Shown: positions 43,301 to 53,426 of the stretch, one piece after another
Position numbering within the stretch: position 1 is the stretch's first letter
Layout: every line of letters begins with the position of its first letter
Assembly (NCBI GenBank): GCA_037447655.1
Contig: JBBHKE010001973.1
Location: 709,954 to 773,953, forward strand
Direction of reading: 5' to 3'
From: Zygnema cylindricum
Taxonomy: Eukaryota; Streptophyta; Zygnematophyceae; Zygnematales; Zygnemataceae
DNA: 64,000 nt
Translations under genes and position numbers: made by a program
The notes under the pieces: model-generated
Seen by the model: the letters and a program-made list of their open reading frames with translations, nothing else
The model's database searches: none
What the model was told of the DNA's origin: nothing

Positions 43301-44800
43301 AGCTGTCGGAGCTGAGGCTCCAAGGGAACCATGGAGGGGGTTCTTCCGGAGGGAAGAAAAAGTCACTTATGGTCACAAAAGTGAAAGGAGAGACCGAGGA
43401 TGAGTCCTCTAAGGAGGAGGATGGGGAACTTCTTCTTGACGAAAATATGAAGGAGAAGGAGATCCCTCGCAAACAGAAGTGTGCTCTCGGAGCAATTCGA
43501 GAAGCTCCGCAGGAAGAAAAGATCATCGACTCAAATGCATCCATGCATATGTGTCACGATAAGCACCTCTTTACTAGGCTAAGAAAGATCCCTATTGTAG
43601 AGATAGAGTATGGGGATAGGAGAGTGGTTACTACAGATCTAGTGGGGTCGGTAGATCTGAAAGTCTTAGTGGAGGGTAAGACTTTTATACTCACCTTCTC
43701 AGGTGTACTCTACATTCCTCAGGTGAGTAAAAATCTTGTCTCTATGTTTGTGTTAGATGAGAAAGAGTTTGATACCTTCACTAGAAAGGGAGTCTTTACA
43801 GCTAAACATGGTGATGAAGTCTACTTCACGGGAGATAAGGGTAGCCAAGGATTGTTTAGGCTTAACCTGAGTAATGAAAAGAAGAACGCTTACTATCTTG
43901 GTGTTCAAAAGTTGATGATTTAGCATAAGCGGTTGGGGCATGTGCATTTTAATAGACTCAAGGAAATGAAAAAGCTTGGTATAGTAGAAGGCATTCCGTT
44001 TGGGGATAATGAAATAGTGGATGTTGTAGTGGATGTGCTCAAGGTAAGGCTCACAGACTTCCATTTCCCAAAGGCCCCACATATAAGGGTGAAAAAGTTC
44101 TAGATCTGGTCCACATAGATATTTGGGGACATGCAAAAGTAGATATTTGGGGACCCGCAAAATTACCTTTGGTTGCAAGGAAGAGGTTTATGTTGACAAC
44201 AACCGATGACTGGTCAAGATATTCTAGAGTCTACTTCCTAAAAGCAAAATGTGAAACACCAACTTACTTCAAAGAATATAAAGCATGGAGTGAGAAGGTG
44301 CATGGAACCCCCATTAAGAGAGCAAGGAGTGATAATGGGGGAGAATATACCTCTAACCAATTTGAGGAATACTTGAGAGATGAGGGAGTTCAACTCCAGA
44401 AAACTGTACCATATAACCCGGAAAAAAATGGGGTAGCTGAGAGGTTGAACCGATCACTATGAGATAGTGTGTGCAATATGTTGGCTGACAAGAGAATAGA
44501 AAAGAGATATTGGGCAGAGGCCATGAATTGTGCTAACTACATTAAAAATAGAGTCCTTACTTGAGCCGTAAAATGAATGACACCCTATAAGAGATGAGTT
44601 GGAAGGAAACTAGATATCTCTCACCTTACAGTATTTAGTAGCCAAGAATACAGTCTTGATACGGATAAGAAAAACTGGAAACTAGATGCGAAAGGAAAAC
44701 CTGGATATACTTTATAGAATATGATGAGGATGTCAAGGGATATAGATTCTATGACTTAGGAAAGCAAGATATCATTCTGGTCAAACACCTAGATAAAATC
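43301..44800 (+). pseudogene. pol: Copia-11 protease and integrase
   Basis: The protease context is KIIDSNASMHMCHDKHLF: the usual DSG triad reads DSN, which should abolish activity. A TAG at 43921 replaces the tryptophan before the integrase zinc histidine. The core is partly open at 44169-44462 with LTTTDDWSRYSRVYF, ARSDNGGEYTSNQF and PEKNGVAERLNRSL. A TGA follows at 44461. There is also a short local repeat of the DIWG segment (near 44120-44150). Confidence 0.85.
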
Positions 44801-45923
44801 AGATTTGAGTCAGAACGTGAAAAAAAACTCAGTTTTTCCCGAAAATGACATGAGTGAAACAGTGATTGCAGATTCAAAGGAGATCCAAAATACCCGAGAC
44901 TCACCGGAAACCTCACATATTTCTATGAACTTCAAGAAGATAGAAGAGGAGGAACCAGAACCGGCTTCTATGGATAGGGGAGCCGATGAGATAGTAAGGA
45001 GAAATCCAAGACTTCCTTCCATTCCAGCTGGAGCTGCAAAAATATACACAAAAAACAGGCCGCTCATAAGGTTACTAATCTATCTCACCCAGATGAGCCT
45101 CAGTCTCACTCGGAGGCAGTGAATTGTTTTTCGAAGAAAGACACATGGATTAGAGCCATAAAGGATGAGATGGCCTCTATCATGGAAGCAAATACTTGGG
45201 AATTAGCGACCTGTCCTGCGGACAGAAAAAATCGATTGGCTGTAAATGGGTGTTTAAACTTAAACTGAGCCCAGATAATACCATTGAAAGATATAAGGCT
45301 CGGTTGGTAGCAAAGAGGTTCACCCAAAAGGAGGGGATTGACTATGAGGAGACATTTGCTCTAGCTTTTTGGTTCCCATCAGTAAGGATTATCTTAAGGA
45401 TTCTCCTAAGGATTCACCTCAGTCTGGCAACTGCAGAAGACATGGAAATCCATCAGATGGATATTAAGACGGCCTTCCCCAATGGTGAGTTAGAGGAAGA
45501 AATCTTCATGCGGCAACCAGACGGGTTTGTGGAGGCAGGGGAAGAGAGCAAAGTATGCAGGCTCATAAAGTCCTTATAGGGACTTAATCAGGCTCCACGA
45601 TAGTGGAATAAGAAACTAGATGAGTTTCTCACTGGTTTGGGATATATCAAGATCAGCTCAGACCATTCTATCTTTATGTTTGAAGATGAGGATGGTGTGA
45701 TCTTTATTGCAATTTATGTGGATGATTTGTTGGTGTTAAATAAGTATTTGGAAAAGATCAATAGGTTAAAAAAAGATCTTAGAAGCAGAATTGATATGAA
45801 GAATTTTGGAGAGGCAAGATATATTTTGGGAATCCAAATGGAGAGAGATAGGGGAAAAATGATCATTGGACTTACTGAGAAAGAAGCAATAGGTAATATG
45901 CTTGAGAAATTCCAGATGGAAAA
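44801..45923 (+). pseudogene. pol: Copia-11 linker and reverse transcriptase, first part
   Basis: The acidic linker (44805-45122) is followed by RT at 45196-45579 (CKWVFKLKLSPDNTIERYKA, KEGIDYEETFALAF) and 45637-45923 (IYVDDLLVLNK, KEAIGNMLEKFQME). A duplicated ILRILLRIHLS insertion lies in the first block. A stop replaces the LYGLKQAP tyrosine region near 45578. Copia-12 interrupts after 45923. Confidence 0.87.
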
Positions 45924-46130
45924 TGTAGAAATTAATGGTTTTTAGTATTTTCTAGGTCTGAATAGAAACAAAGAAGCCGAGGCAGTCTACCTCTAACTTC
46001 TCTCTCCATTTGTCAAACTTGTCGCAGTCACTGAGAAATTGGAGAGGAAGCTAGAGCCATGGCTTCTTAGGCTATCCTCAGGTTTACGGGAAATTTATAT
46101 TAGTCTAGGGATTAATTACTAAAAGGTATG

Positions 46131-46205
46131 TGCCGGCGGCAGGATTTGATCCTGGTACCTGCCGGCCGACAGATGGTAGATAGCCGGTAGCCTTAGCCGT
46201 TAAGT
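46131..46205 (-). other. tRNA-like module in Copia-12 5' LTR
   Basis: The minus strand has CTTAACGGCTAAGGCTACCGG then CCAGGATCAAATCCTG, as in Copia-6. Confidence 0.45.
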
Positions 46206-46498
46206 CTAGAGGTACTGTTGCATAGTATATAGTACGATATTTATTTAAACATGTACACGTAGGATAAATCATTTAACTATAACTGTTAACGGGATACATA
46301 GATATGGTATTGTAAAAGTACGAATTGCGGTACGGATAAGAAATCAATACCGCGCATTGATTTCGTAAACGAAACGAATACCGCGCATGTATTTATTACG
46401 GTTACGATCAAATACGAGTTTAATCGGACGGCCGGAAATTGCGCCGAGATCGCGGAAGGAGAATTCGGCGGTTTGTGGGCAGCGCCACATCGTATGAC

Positions 46499-46567
46499 AC
46501 GTGGCGATGTAACATTGGAGCGCGGCATCTCCGAGGATTAGAGGAGCGAATCCGGATATTCCACGTG
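46499..46567. promoter_or_regulatory. Paired G-box/ABRE-like motifs in Copia-12 5' LTR
   Basis: ACACGTGGC and CCACGTGTGG lie about 60 bp apart. ACGTGGC is the known core of ABA-response elements. The pair recurs at equivalent positions in most group-1 LTRs; function is inferred. Confidence 0.4.
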
Positions 46568-46586
46568 TGGACATTTAGGCCATGTC

Positions 46587-46660
46587 GTACAATGTCCGTA
46601 CATAAAGTACACCGGCAGCTGTACTTTTGCGTACGGAACTCTAATCTGATTGGTCCGTAC
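46587..46660. promoter_or_regulatory. GTAC cluster in Copia-12 5' LTR
   Basis: Six GTAC tetramers in 74 bp, conserved in position in other group-1 LTRs. Candidate binding sites for SBP-box factors. Confidence 0.4.
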
Positions 46661-46950
46661 ATCAGTAGATAGAGTCTGTAAGAGAGATAGGACTTAGAAA
46701 AAATTAGAAGATAGGACCCTCTCTCCCAGAGAGCTTCTGTACAAAAGGTCAACTTTGACCCTCCATAACTTACTGCTCAGGGGAGCAAATTCAGAGATTC
46801 TTTTTGCTATCAACTCAGGGGAGTCTTGCCTTCAGAGGGGTGCAGGTAGTCAGGGTTTATGTTTGCCAGGGTGGCAGTTATTTTTGCTGAAACACAAAGG
46901 GGTCAGGATTATCCTAGAGGCTTCTTGGAAGCTGTCCACTCTGAGGACTT

Positions 46951-47898
46951 ATGGAGGTCTCAGAGTTTCAGGTTATGGGCCCACCCTCTAGGGTACCAAT
47001 CTTTAATGGAACTGGCTTCATATACTGGGAAAGTATGATGATAGGAGCTATATGCGAAAAAAGATTTTGGGGGATAGTGAGTGGACGGTTGGGGCGTCCA
47101 TCAAGTCTTGGAATTCCTCTAGGGTTTGGAGGAACCAGATTCACCAAGAAAGAGGATCCACCTTCAACGGAGGAAACAAAAGAAGGAGAGGTGGTGGACA
47201 AAGGAAAGGAGAAAGAGGCGACCACACCAATAGCAACTGCTTCAGCATTCATGTCACCTATTCCCAAGAACGAGGAGAATGATACTGAAACCTGGGACTT
47301 CAACAAAATGGCAGCAAAGCACTTCATCCTACGCCATCTCACTCAAGCACTTGCATGTCCTCATTTGCAGGTAGAAATGGCATCCGATCTTTGGATGGCT
47401 CTCATAGAGATGTACCGAAGTGGTACGATTCAGCAACAACAGTCGGCTGATCAGAAAGTTAAGGAGTATGTATACAAAGGGGGAAATATGTTGGATTTTT
47501 GCAATGAGCTTGCTACACTCTTCATGGAGCTAGAGAGTCCGAGAAAAGTTTTTAGTGAAAAAGAAAAGGTTAACTGTTTACTGATGAAGTTACCTGATGA
47601 GTTCGAGAACATAGTCAACCGTGTGCAAGAATTGCCGGACTCAAGGTGGATATGGAACTCAGTGGTAGGGATGATTCTCGTTCGAGAGAATACGATTGAG
47701 ATCCGAAGGGGAGGAAAGAGTGGCCAAGCCTTGGCACCAGCGACCGATTCGAGGAACAAGGATTCCCGGAAACCAGTCGGAAACTATGGGGGTAGGGAGC
47801 AGAAAAAACAGGCTGACGAGTTCGAACCAAGGGCTCCCAAAGGTTTATGTCATTTTTGTAAGAAACCGGGCACTATATGGCAGAGTGCACTAAGCTAA
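46951..47898 (+). CDS. gag: Copia-12 Gag
   Basis: 315 codons, opening in the LTR (MEVSEFQV) and running through the primer-binding site, where a second ATG (46975) gives MGPPSRVPIFNGTGF. It carries the same core as Copia-6 (HFILRHLTQALACPHLQVEM, QKVKEYVYKGGNML). The frame leaves the zinc knuckle after CHFCKKPG and stops at 47896-47898. The remaining knuckle residues are read in the pol frame, which starts 22 bases before the stop. Confidence 0.9.
   Translation: MEVSEFQVMGPPSRVPIFNGTGFIYWESMMIGAICEKRFWGIVSGRLGRPSSLGIPLGFGGTRFTKKEDPPSTEETKEGEVVDKGKEKEATTPIATASAFMSPIPKNEENDTETWDFNKMAAKHFILRHLTQALACPHLQVEMASDLWMALIEMYRSGTIQQQQSADQKVKEYVYKGGNMLDFCNELATLFMELESPRKVFSEKEKVNCLLMKLPDEFENIVNRVQELPDSRWIWNSVVGMILVRENTIEIRRGGKSGQALAPATDSRNKDSRKPVGNYGGREQKKQADEFEPRAPKGLCHFCKKPGTIWQSALS
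46971..46985 (+). other. Copia-12 primer-binding site, half-tRNA type
   Basis: GGTTATGGGCCCACC immediately follows the LTR CA, an exact 15-base complement of the initiator tRNA-Met anticodon arm. Confidence 0.87.
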
Positions 47899-49334
47899 CC
47901 GAGCTTCGGTTAAAGGAGGGGCAGACCGGTGGTACCCCGAGAGGAAAGAAAAAGGCCCTTGTCACACAGGTACTTGAGGCGGAATCCGAGGACGAGGACG
48001 ATGAGCTCCTTTTGGATGAGGAGTTGGAGGCGAAAAATGAGGTCGAAATTCCACGAAGGCAGAAATGTGCTTACAGTGGATTGAAAGGTGAAGCAGGTTG
48101 GATCATAGATTCAGGTGCCTCCATGCACATGTGTAAGGATAGGCACCTGTTCACTAAGATAAGAAAGATTCCCACCGTAGAGATAGAGTACGGGGATGGG
48201 AGGATAGTCACCACTACTCTTGTAGGATCGGTAGATCTGAAAGTGTTAGTAGAAGGAAAGGCATCCATATTAACATTCTCCGATGTATTGTTTATTCCGG
48301 AGCTGAAAAAAAATCTTATCTCTACATCAGTATTAGATGATAAGGGTTTTTTCACTGGCACTAGGGAAGGAGTTTTTACTGCTAGTTTTGAGGAGGATGT
48401 CTATTTCATTGCTGAGAAAGGTAGCCATGGGATGTTTAGGCTGATTTTAAGTAATGAAACGAAGAAACTTTATTATGCAGGTGTTTATGATATTATGATG
48501 TGGCATAAGAGGCTTGGGCATGTGAATCTAGATAAGTTAAGAGAGATGAAAAAGATGGGAGTGGTGGAAGGGATTCAGTTCAGTGAGAGTGATGATATAA
48601 GTGATTGTAGTGGATGTGCTCAAGGTAAAGCACACAGATTACCCTTTCCTAAATCAGCCACCTATAAGGGAGAAAAAATTCTAGATCTAGTACACACAGA
48701 TATTTGGGGACCGGCTAAAGTGCCCTCACCGGGGGGGAAGAGATTTATGATGACTATAACTGATGATTGGTCTCGGTATTCCCAGGTGTATTTTTTGAAA
48801 AACAAGTCCGAAGCTGAGGATTGCTTTAGACAATATAAAGCATGGAGCGAAAAACTCCATGAAACTCCAATCAAGAGAGTAAGGAGTGACAATGGTGGAG
48901 AGTATACTTCTAACCAGTTTGAGGATTTTCTGAGGGAAGATAGGGTTCAACACCAAAAGACAGTTCCAGAAAATCCGGAACAGAATGGGGTAGCTGAAAG
49001 GTTAAATAGAACACTAAGTGATAGTGCTAGAAGTATGTTGTCAGATAAAAAAATAGGAAAAAGGTTTTGGGCAGAAGCAATGAACTGTGCTAATTACCTC
49101 AAGAATATAGTTCTTACTTCAGCTATAAAAGATCAAACACCTTATGAGAGATGGACAGGCCGGAAACCAGACATATCTCACTTAAAGGTTTTCGGCAGTC
49201 AAGTGTTCAGTCTAGATACTGATCGGTCCAATTGGAAGCTAGATCCTAAAGGAAAACCGGGATACTTATTAGGATATGATGAAGATGTTAAAGGATATAG
49301 AGTTTATGATCTAAAAAGGGAAGATATAATCTGA
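47877..49334 (+). pseudogene. pol: Copia-12 protease and integrase, ends at nonsense codon
   Basis: An open frame of 485 codons. Protease: WIIDSGASMHMCKDRHLF near 48100. Integrase zinc domain: HKRLGHVNLDKL and CSGCAQGK. Core: LVHTDIWGP, RSDNGGEYTSNQF and PEQNGVAERLNRTL, so all three catalytic acids are present. It stops at TGA 49332-49334 where Copia-6 has TTA (Leu); the same frame then continues. The frame is -1 relative to gag. Confidence 0.9.
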
Positions 49335-51309
49335 GTAAAGCATCTAGTAGTTATGGATGAAGGAAAGTCTGTAGATCCCTTCAAATATACGAAGTCAGTA
49401 AAAATCAGATTTGAGTCAGAAAATTCCGATGACTTTGAGCTTCCTAACTACCCAGGTTTTAGAGAAGATGACATTCTTGCAGGTACAAATCAGACCGAAA
49501 AGGACTCGGCTGTGGAAACTCCAGTGACAACTCTACTCGAAGCGGAAGACGTGGTGGAAATTGATTCGGAATCAAGGGATAGGGGAGAAGTCGAGTTTGT
49601 TCGAAAGAATCCACGAGAACCATCTATTCCAGCCTCAGATTTTGAAGGGGGGAGGAGAAGTAGCAAAAGACTGCAAGAAAAACAGGTTATTAACAAGGTA
49701 ACTAAACTATCTCATCAAGATGAACCTCAAACTTATGGAGAGGCGATGACTTGTCCAGAAAGAAACCGGTGGAAGACAGCCATCAATGAGGAGATGGCTT
49801 CAATCATGGCAGCCGATACTTGGGAGCTGGTGGACTGTCCACCTAACCGAAAACCAATCAGTTGTAAGTGGGTTTTCAAACTAAAACTGAACCCAGATAA
49901 CACAATCGAGCGCTACAAAGCCAGATTAGTGGCAAAGGGATTTACACAAAAGGAAGGAATTGACTACGAGGAAACCTTTGCCCCGGTGGTCAGATTTCCC
50001 TCCGTCCCCATACTTCTCAGTTTAGCAGCGGCGGAAGACATGGAAGTGCATCAGATTGGACATCAAGACAGCCTTTTTGCATGGAGAATTGGAAGAGGAG
50101 ATCTTCATGCGACAACCCGAAGGTTTTGTGGAGGAAGGAGAGGAGAGTAAGGTATGCCGGCTGATTAAATCTCTTTATGGTTTGAAACAGGCACCTCGAC
50201 AATGGAATAAGAAGCTTGATGAGTTTCTTACCGGTCTGGGATATATTTGGATCAGCTCAGATCACTCAATCTATGTTTTCGAAGATGAGGAAGGTTTGAT
50301 ATTTATTGCAATTTATGTTGATGATTTGCTTGTTTTAAGTAAATCAATGAAAAAAATTAACAAACTGAAAACCGATCTTAAGGGGAGATTTGAAATGAAG
50401 GATATGGGAGAAGCAAGATATATTTTGGGAATTCAAGTAGAGAGAGACCGAAAAAGGAAAATTATAAGACTGACTCAAAAGGAAGCAATAGGGAACATGC
50501 TTGAAAAATTTCAAATGGATAAAGCTAATAGTTGTACAACTCCAATGGAGTTGAAGAAGGGAAGTGAGGGGAGTGAGGAAGAAGGAGTCATAGTCTTAGA
50601 CGAGGAATTATCTCCTGATGAACAGAAGTTCATGCAGACTATTCCTTACAGGCAAGTAGTGGGAAGTCTAATCTATTTTATGAATTGTACCCGACCCGAT
50701 TTAGCTGCAGCTGTAGGAGTGCTGAGTAGAAGTCTAAATGCTCCCACTAAGAAGGATTCGGAGGCAGCTAAGAGAGTCCTTAGACATTTGGTAGGAACTA
50801 GGGATCTATGGTTGCATTTGGGTGGGGAGAATACTGACATCACTACTTGGAGTGATGCCAGTTATGGTGATGTTCCGATGAGGAGATGCACTTCTGGATT
50901 TGTATTATATGTGGGTGATGGGGCTTACTGTTGGAGTAGCAAACAGCAAAAGGTTATTGCTCAGTCCACCATGGAGGCTGAGTATATGGCCTCTTGCTCT
51001 GCTGTAAAAGAATTGATGTGGGTCAAGTCTTTGCTTGGTGAGCTTGGTCACCTTAAGAGTGGTGTGCAGAAAATATTTTGTGATAATCAGGCAGCAATCG
51101 CTATTTCTGCCAATCCTAAACATCATTTTAAAGCCAAACACATGGACATCAGACTCAGCTTTGTTAGAGAAAAAGTAGAAAACAAAATAATCAGTTTAGA
51201 GTACAGGCCAGATAGTGAGATGGTAGCAGATATGATGACCAAACCTGTGCCTTCCCCTAAGCTAATTTTCTGCAGGGAGAAGTGTGGTCTGAAATTAAAG
51301 ATTGACTAG
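49335..51309 (+). pseudogene. pol: Copia-12 reverse transcriptase and RNase H, one frameshift
   Basis: The linker and first RT part (49335-50150) contain CKWVFKLKLNPDNTIERYKA and KGFTQKEGIDYEETFAPVV. An extra T at about 50055 (CAGATTGGACATC against CAGATGGACATC) shifts the frame. The rest is open at 50056-51309 with IYVDDLLVLSK, TWSDASYGDVPMRRCTSG, STMEAEYMASC and FCDNQAAIAISANP, ending GLKLKID. Confidence 0.9.
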
Positions 51310-51322
51310 AAAATAAGGGGAG
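51309..51322 (+). other. Copia-12 polypurine tract
   Basis: GAAAATAAGGGGAG directly before the 3' LTR, identical to Copia-6. Confidence 0.78.
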
Positions 51323-52368
51323 TGTAGAAATTAATGGTTTTTGGTATTTTCTATGTCTGAATAGAAACAAAGAAGCCGAGGCAGTCTACCTCTAACTTCT
51401 CTCTCCATTTGTCAAACTTGTCGCAGTCACTGAGAAATTGGAGAGGAAGCTAGAGCCATGGCTTCCTAGGCTATCCTCAGATTTACGGGAAATTTATATT
51501 AGTCTAGGGATTAATTACTAAAAGGTATGTGCCGGCGGCAGGATTTGATCTTGGTACCTGCGGCCGACAGATGGTAGATAGCCGGTAGCCTTAGCCGTTA
51601 AGTCTAGAGGTAGTGTTGCATAGTATATAGTACGATATTTATTTAAACATGTACACGTAGGATAAATCATTTAACTATAATTGTTAACGGGATACATAGA
51701 TATGGTATTGTAAAAGTACGAATTGCGGTACGGATAAGAAATCAATACCGCGCATTGATTTCGTAAACGAAACGAATACCGCACATGTATTTATTACGGC
51801 TACGATCAAATACGAGTTTAATCGGACGGCCGGAAATTGCGCCGAGATCGCGGAAGGAGAATTCGGCGGTTTGTGGGCAGCGCCACATCGTATGACACGT
51901 GGCGATGTAACATTGGAGCGCGGCATCTCCGAGGATTAGAGGAGCGAATCCGGATATTCCACGTGTGGACATTTAGGCCATGTCGTACAATGTCCGTACA
52001 TAAAGTACACCGGCAGCTGTACTTTTGCGTACGGAACTCTAATCTGATTGGTCCGTACATCAGTAGATAGAGTCTGTGAGAGAGATAGGACTTAGAAAAA
52101 ATTAGAAGATAGGACCCTCTCTCCCAGAGAGCTTCTGTACAAAAGGTCAACTTTGACCCTCCATAACTTACTGCTCAGGGGAGCAAATTCAGAGATTCTT
52201 TTTGCTATCAACTCAGGGGAGTCTTGCCTTCACAAGGGTGCAGGTAGTCAGGGTTTTTGTTTGCCAGGGTGGCAGTTATTTTTGCTGAAACACAAAGGGG
52301 TCAAGATTATCCTAGAGGCTTCTTGGAAGCTGTCCACTCTGAGGACTTATGGAGGTCTTAGAGTTTCA
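51323..52368 (+). repeat. Copia-12 3' LTR
   Basis: 1046 bp, nearly identical to 45924-46970, ending AGAGTTTCA and followed by the GAAAA duplication. Confidence 0.92.
51531..51603 (-). other. tRNA-like module in Copia-12 3' LTR
   Basis: Same module as in the 5' LTR, with one base lost in the GCCGGC repeat. Confidence 0.45.
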
Positions 52369-52373
52369 GAAAA

Positions 52374-52639
52374 AGCAAATAGTTGTACCACTCCGATGGA
52401 CTTAAAGAAAGAAAGTGATGGAAGTGTAGAAAGAGGAGTGATGATCTTAGATGATCAAATTAGCACAGAAGCGAAAGAGTTTATGAAGTCTATCCCTTAC
52501 AGACAGATTGTAGGAAATTTAATATACTTTATGAGCTGTACCAAGCTGGACATAGCGCCAGCAGTTGGAGTACTTAGTAGAAGTCTTAATGATCATAGGA
52601 AAAGAGACTAAGAGGCAGCCAAGAGAGTAATGAGATATC
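52374..52639 (+). pseudogene. pol: Copia-11 reverse transcriptase/RNase H junction, middle part
   Basis: The frame resumes after Copia-12 with KANSCTTPMDLKKESDGSVE, then FMKSIPYRQIVGNLIYFMSC and GVLSRSLNDHRKRD. A TAG at 52609 replaces the tryptophan of the DWEAAKRVLRYL motif. Copia-13 cuts it at ATATC within the RYL codons. Confidence 0.88.
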
Positions 52640-53426
52640 TGTTGAGAAAGTAATCCTAAGTTAGTTCAGAAGATAGTGCATTAAAGGGAGAGAGCGCAGT
52701 GGCGCAATGGAGAAGCACAGTGCAGAAGTGCAAAGTGGAATAACTTTCTTGTTAAATATTTAAATCGAGCACGCGACCAGACGGTCTTTATCTACAGAGA
52801 AAGAGCTTTCGAACGAGCTATAGAGAGCAAGATTTGGATACGTAGATAAAAAGTTACAGGCGTGCAAAGCAGAAGCTTCTAGAAGGTTCCATAGGAAACG
52901 GTATGGACTTTTCCGAGGTGGTTCCTAAGCGTTTCCTTGGAGTTTCGGGGACATGTCTAGTAGGTTCTTGTGACGTGGAGAGCCACGAGTTTCGGGGACA
53001 TGTCTAGTAGGTTCTTATGACGTGGAGAGCCACGAGAAGGACACTTGTCAATAAGTTAGAGCTAGAAATGTCTAGAATGTCTAGAAGGGTAGAGTAGAAA
53101 AGAGTATATATGAAGTAGGAGAAGTAGACAAATATATACAATTGGAGAATTGGTTGTGACCATAGCTGAAGAGATAGTAAGAGTCCCTATAGTGAGAAAG
53201 CATTGTAACTCTGTGTGAGTTGAGATACAAAGATAAGTGAAGCCTTGTAAAGAGAACTTGGAGATAATAAAGTGATTTTTCTTGTGAGGAAAATTTGAGC
53301 AAGTGTGCTTTTACTTTGTGAGTGAATTCTTTGTGGCTTCGGAAGATTCTTGAGTGACCTGTGAGAGAGTTTTTGCTTTGTGAAGCTAGATTGTTGCATG
53401 ATGAGTGAGGCCCACAAAATTCAACA
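52640..53426 (+). repeat. Copia-13 5' LTR
   Basis: TGTTGAGAAAGTAATCC to AAAATTCAACA. TATA-like AGTATATATGAAG lies near 53103. It contains a 47 bp tandem duplication. Confidence 0.93.
52940..53033. repeat. 47 bp tandem duplication in Copia-13 5' LTR
   Basis: Two copies (52940-52986, 52987-53033) reading GAGTTTCGGGGACATGTCTA and then TAGGTTCTTGTGACGTGGAG. They include a TGACGTGG core. The 3' LTR has the same pair at 57720-57813. Confidence 0.9.

Larger units (their letters stand above)
45924..46970 (+). repeat. Copia-12 5' LTR
   Basis: TGTAGAAATTAATGG to AGAGTTTCA. It contains ACGTGGC (46499-46505), ACGTG (46563-46567), a GTAC cluster, the AGGACTTAG block near 46688 and an inverted W-box near 46748. 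Confidence 0.92.
45924..52368 (+). mobile_element. Copia-12, young group-1 element
   Basis: This 6445 bp plus-strand element is flanked by GAAAA (45919-45923 and 52369-52373). LTRs 45924-46970 (1047 bp) and 51323-52368 (1046 bp) differ at roughly 16-17 positions by eye. It is a sister of Copia-6 and shares its gag/pol frame break. One nonsense codon and one frameshift disable pol. Confidence 0.93.

Noticed and set aside
46755-46991. A 78-codon sense frame (TLHNLLLRGANSEILFAIN...) open in the LTR-to-gag region of Copia-2, 6 and 12
   Set aside because: It begins with TTG rather than ATG. It is open because the copies are recent, and the Copia-7 version has a stop. I see no independent sign of coding.
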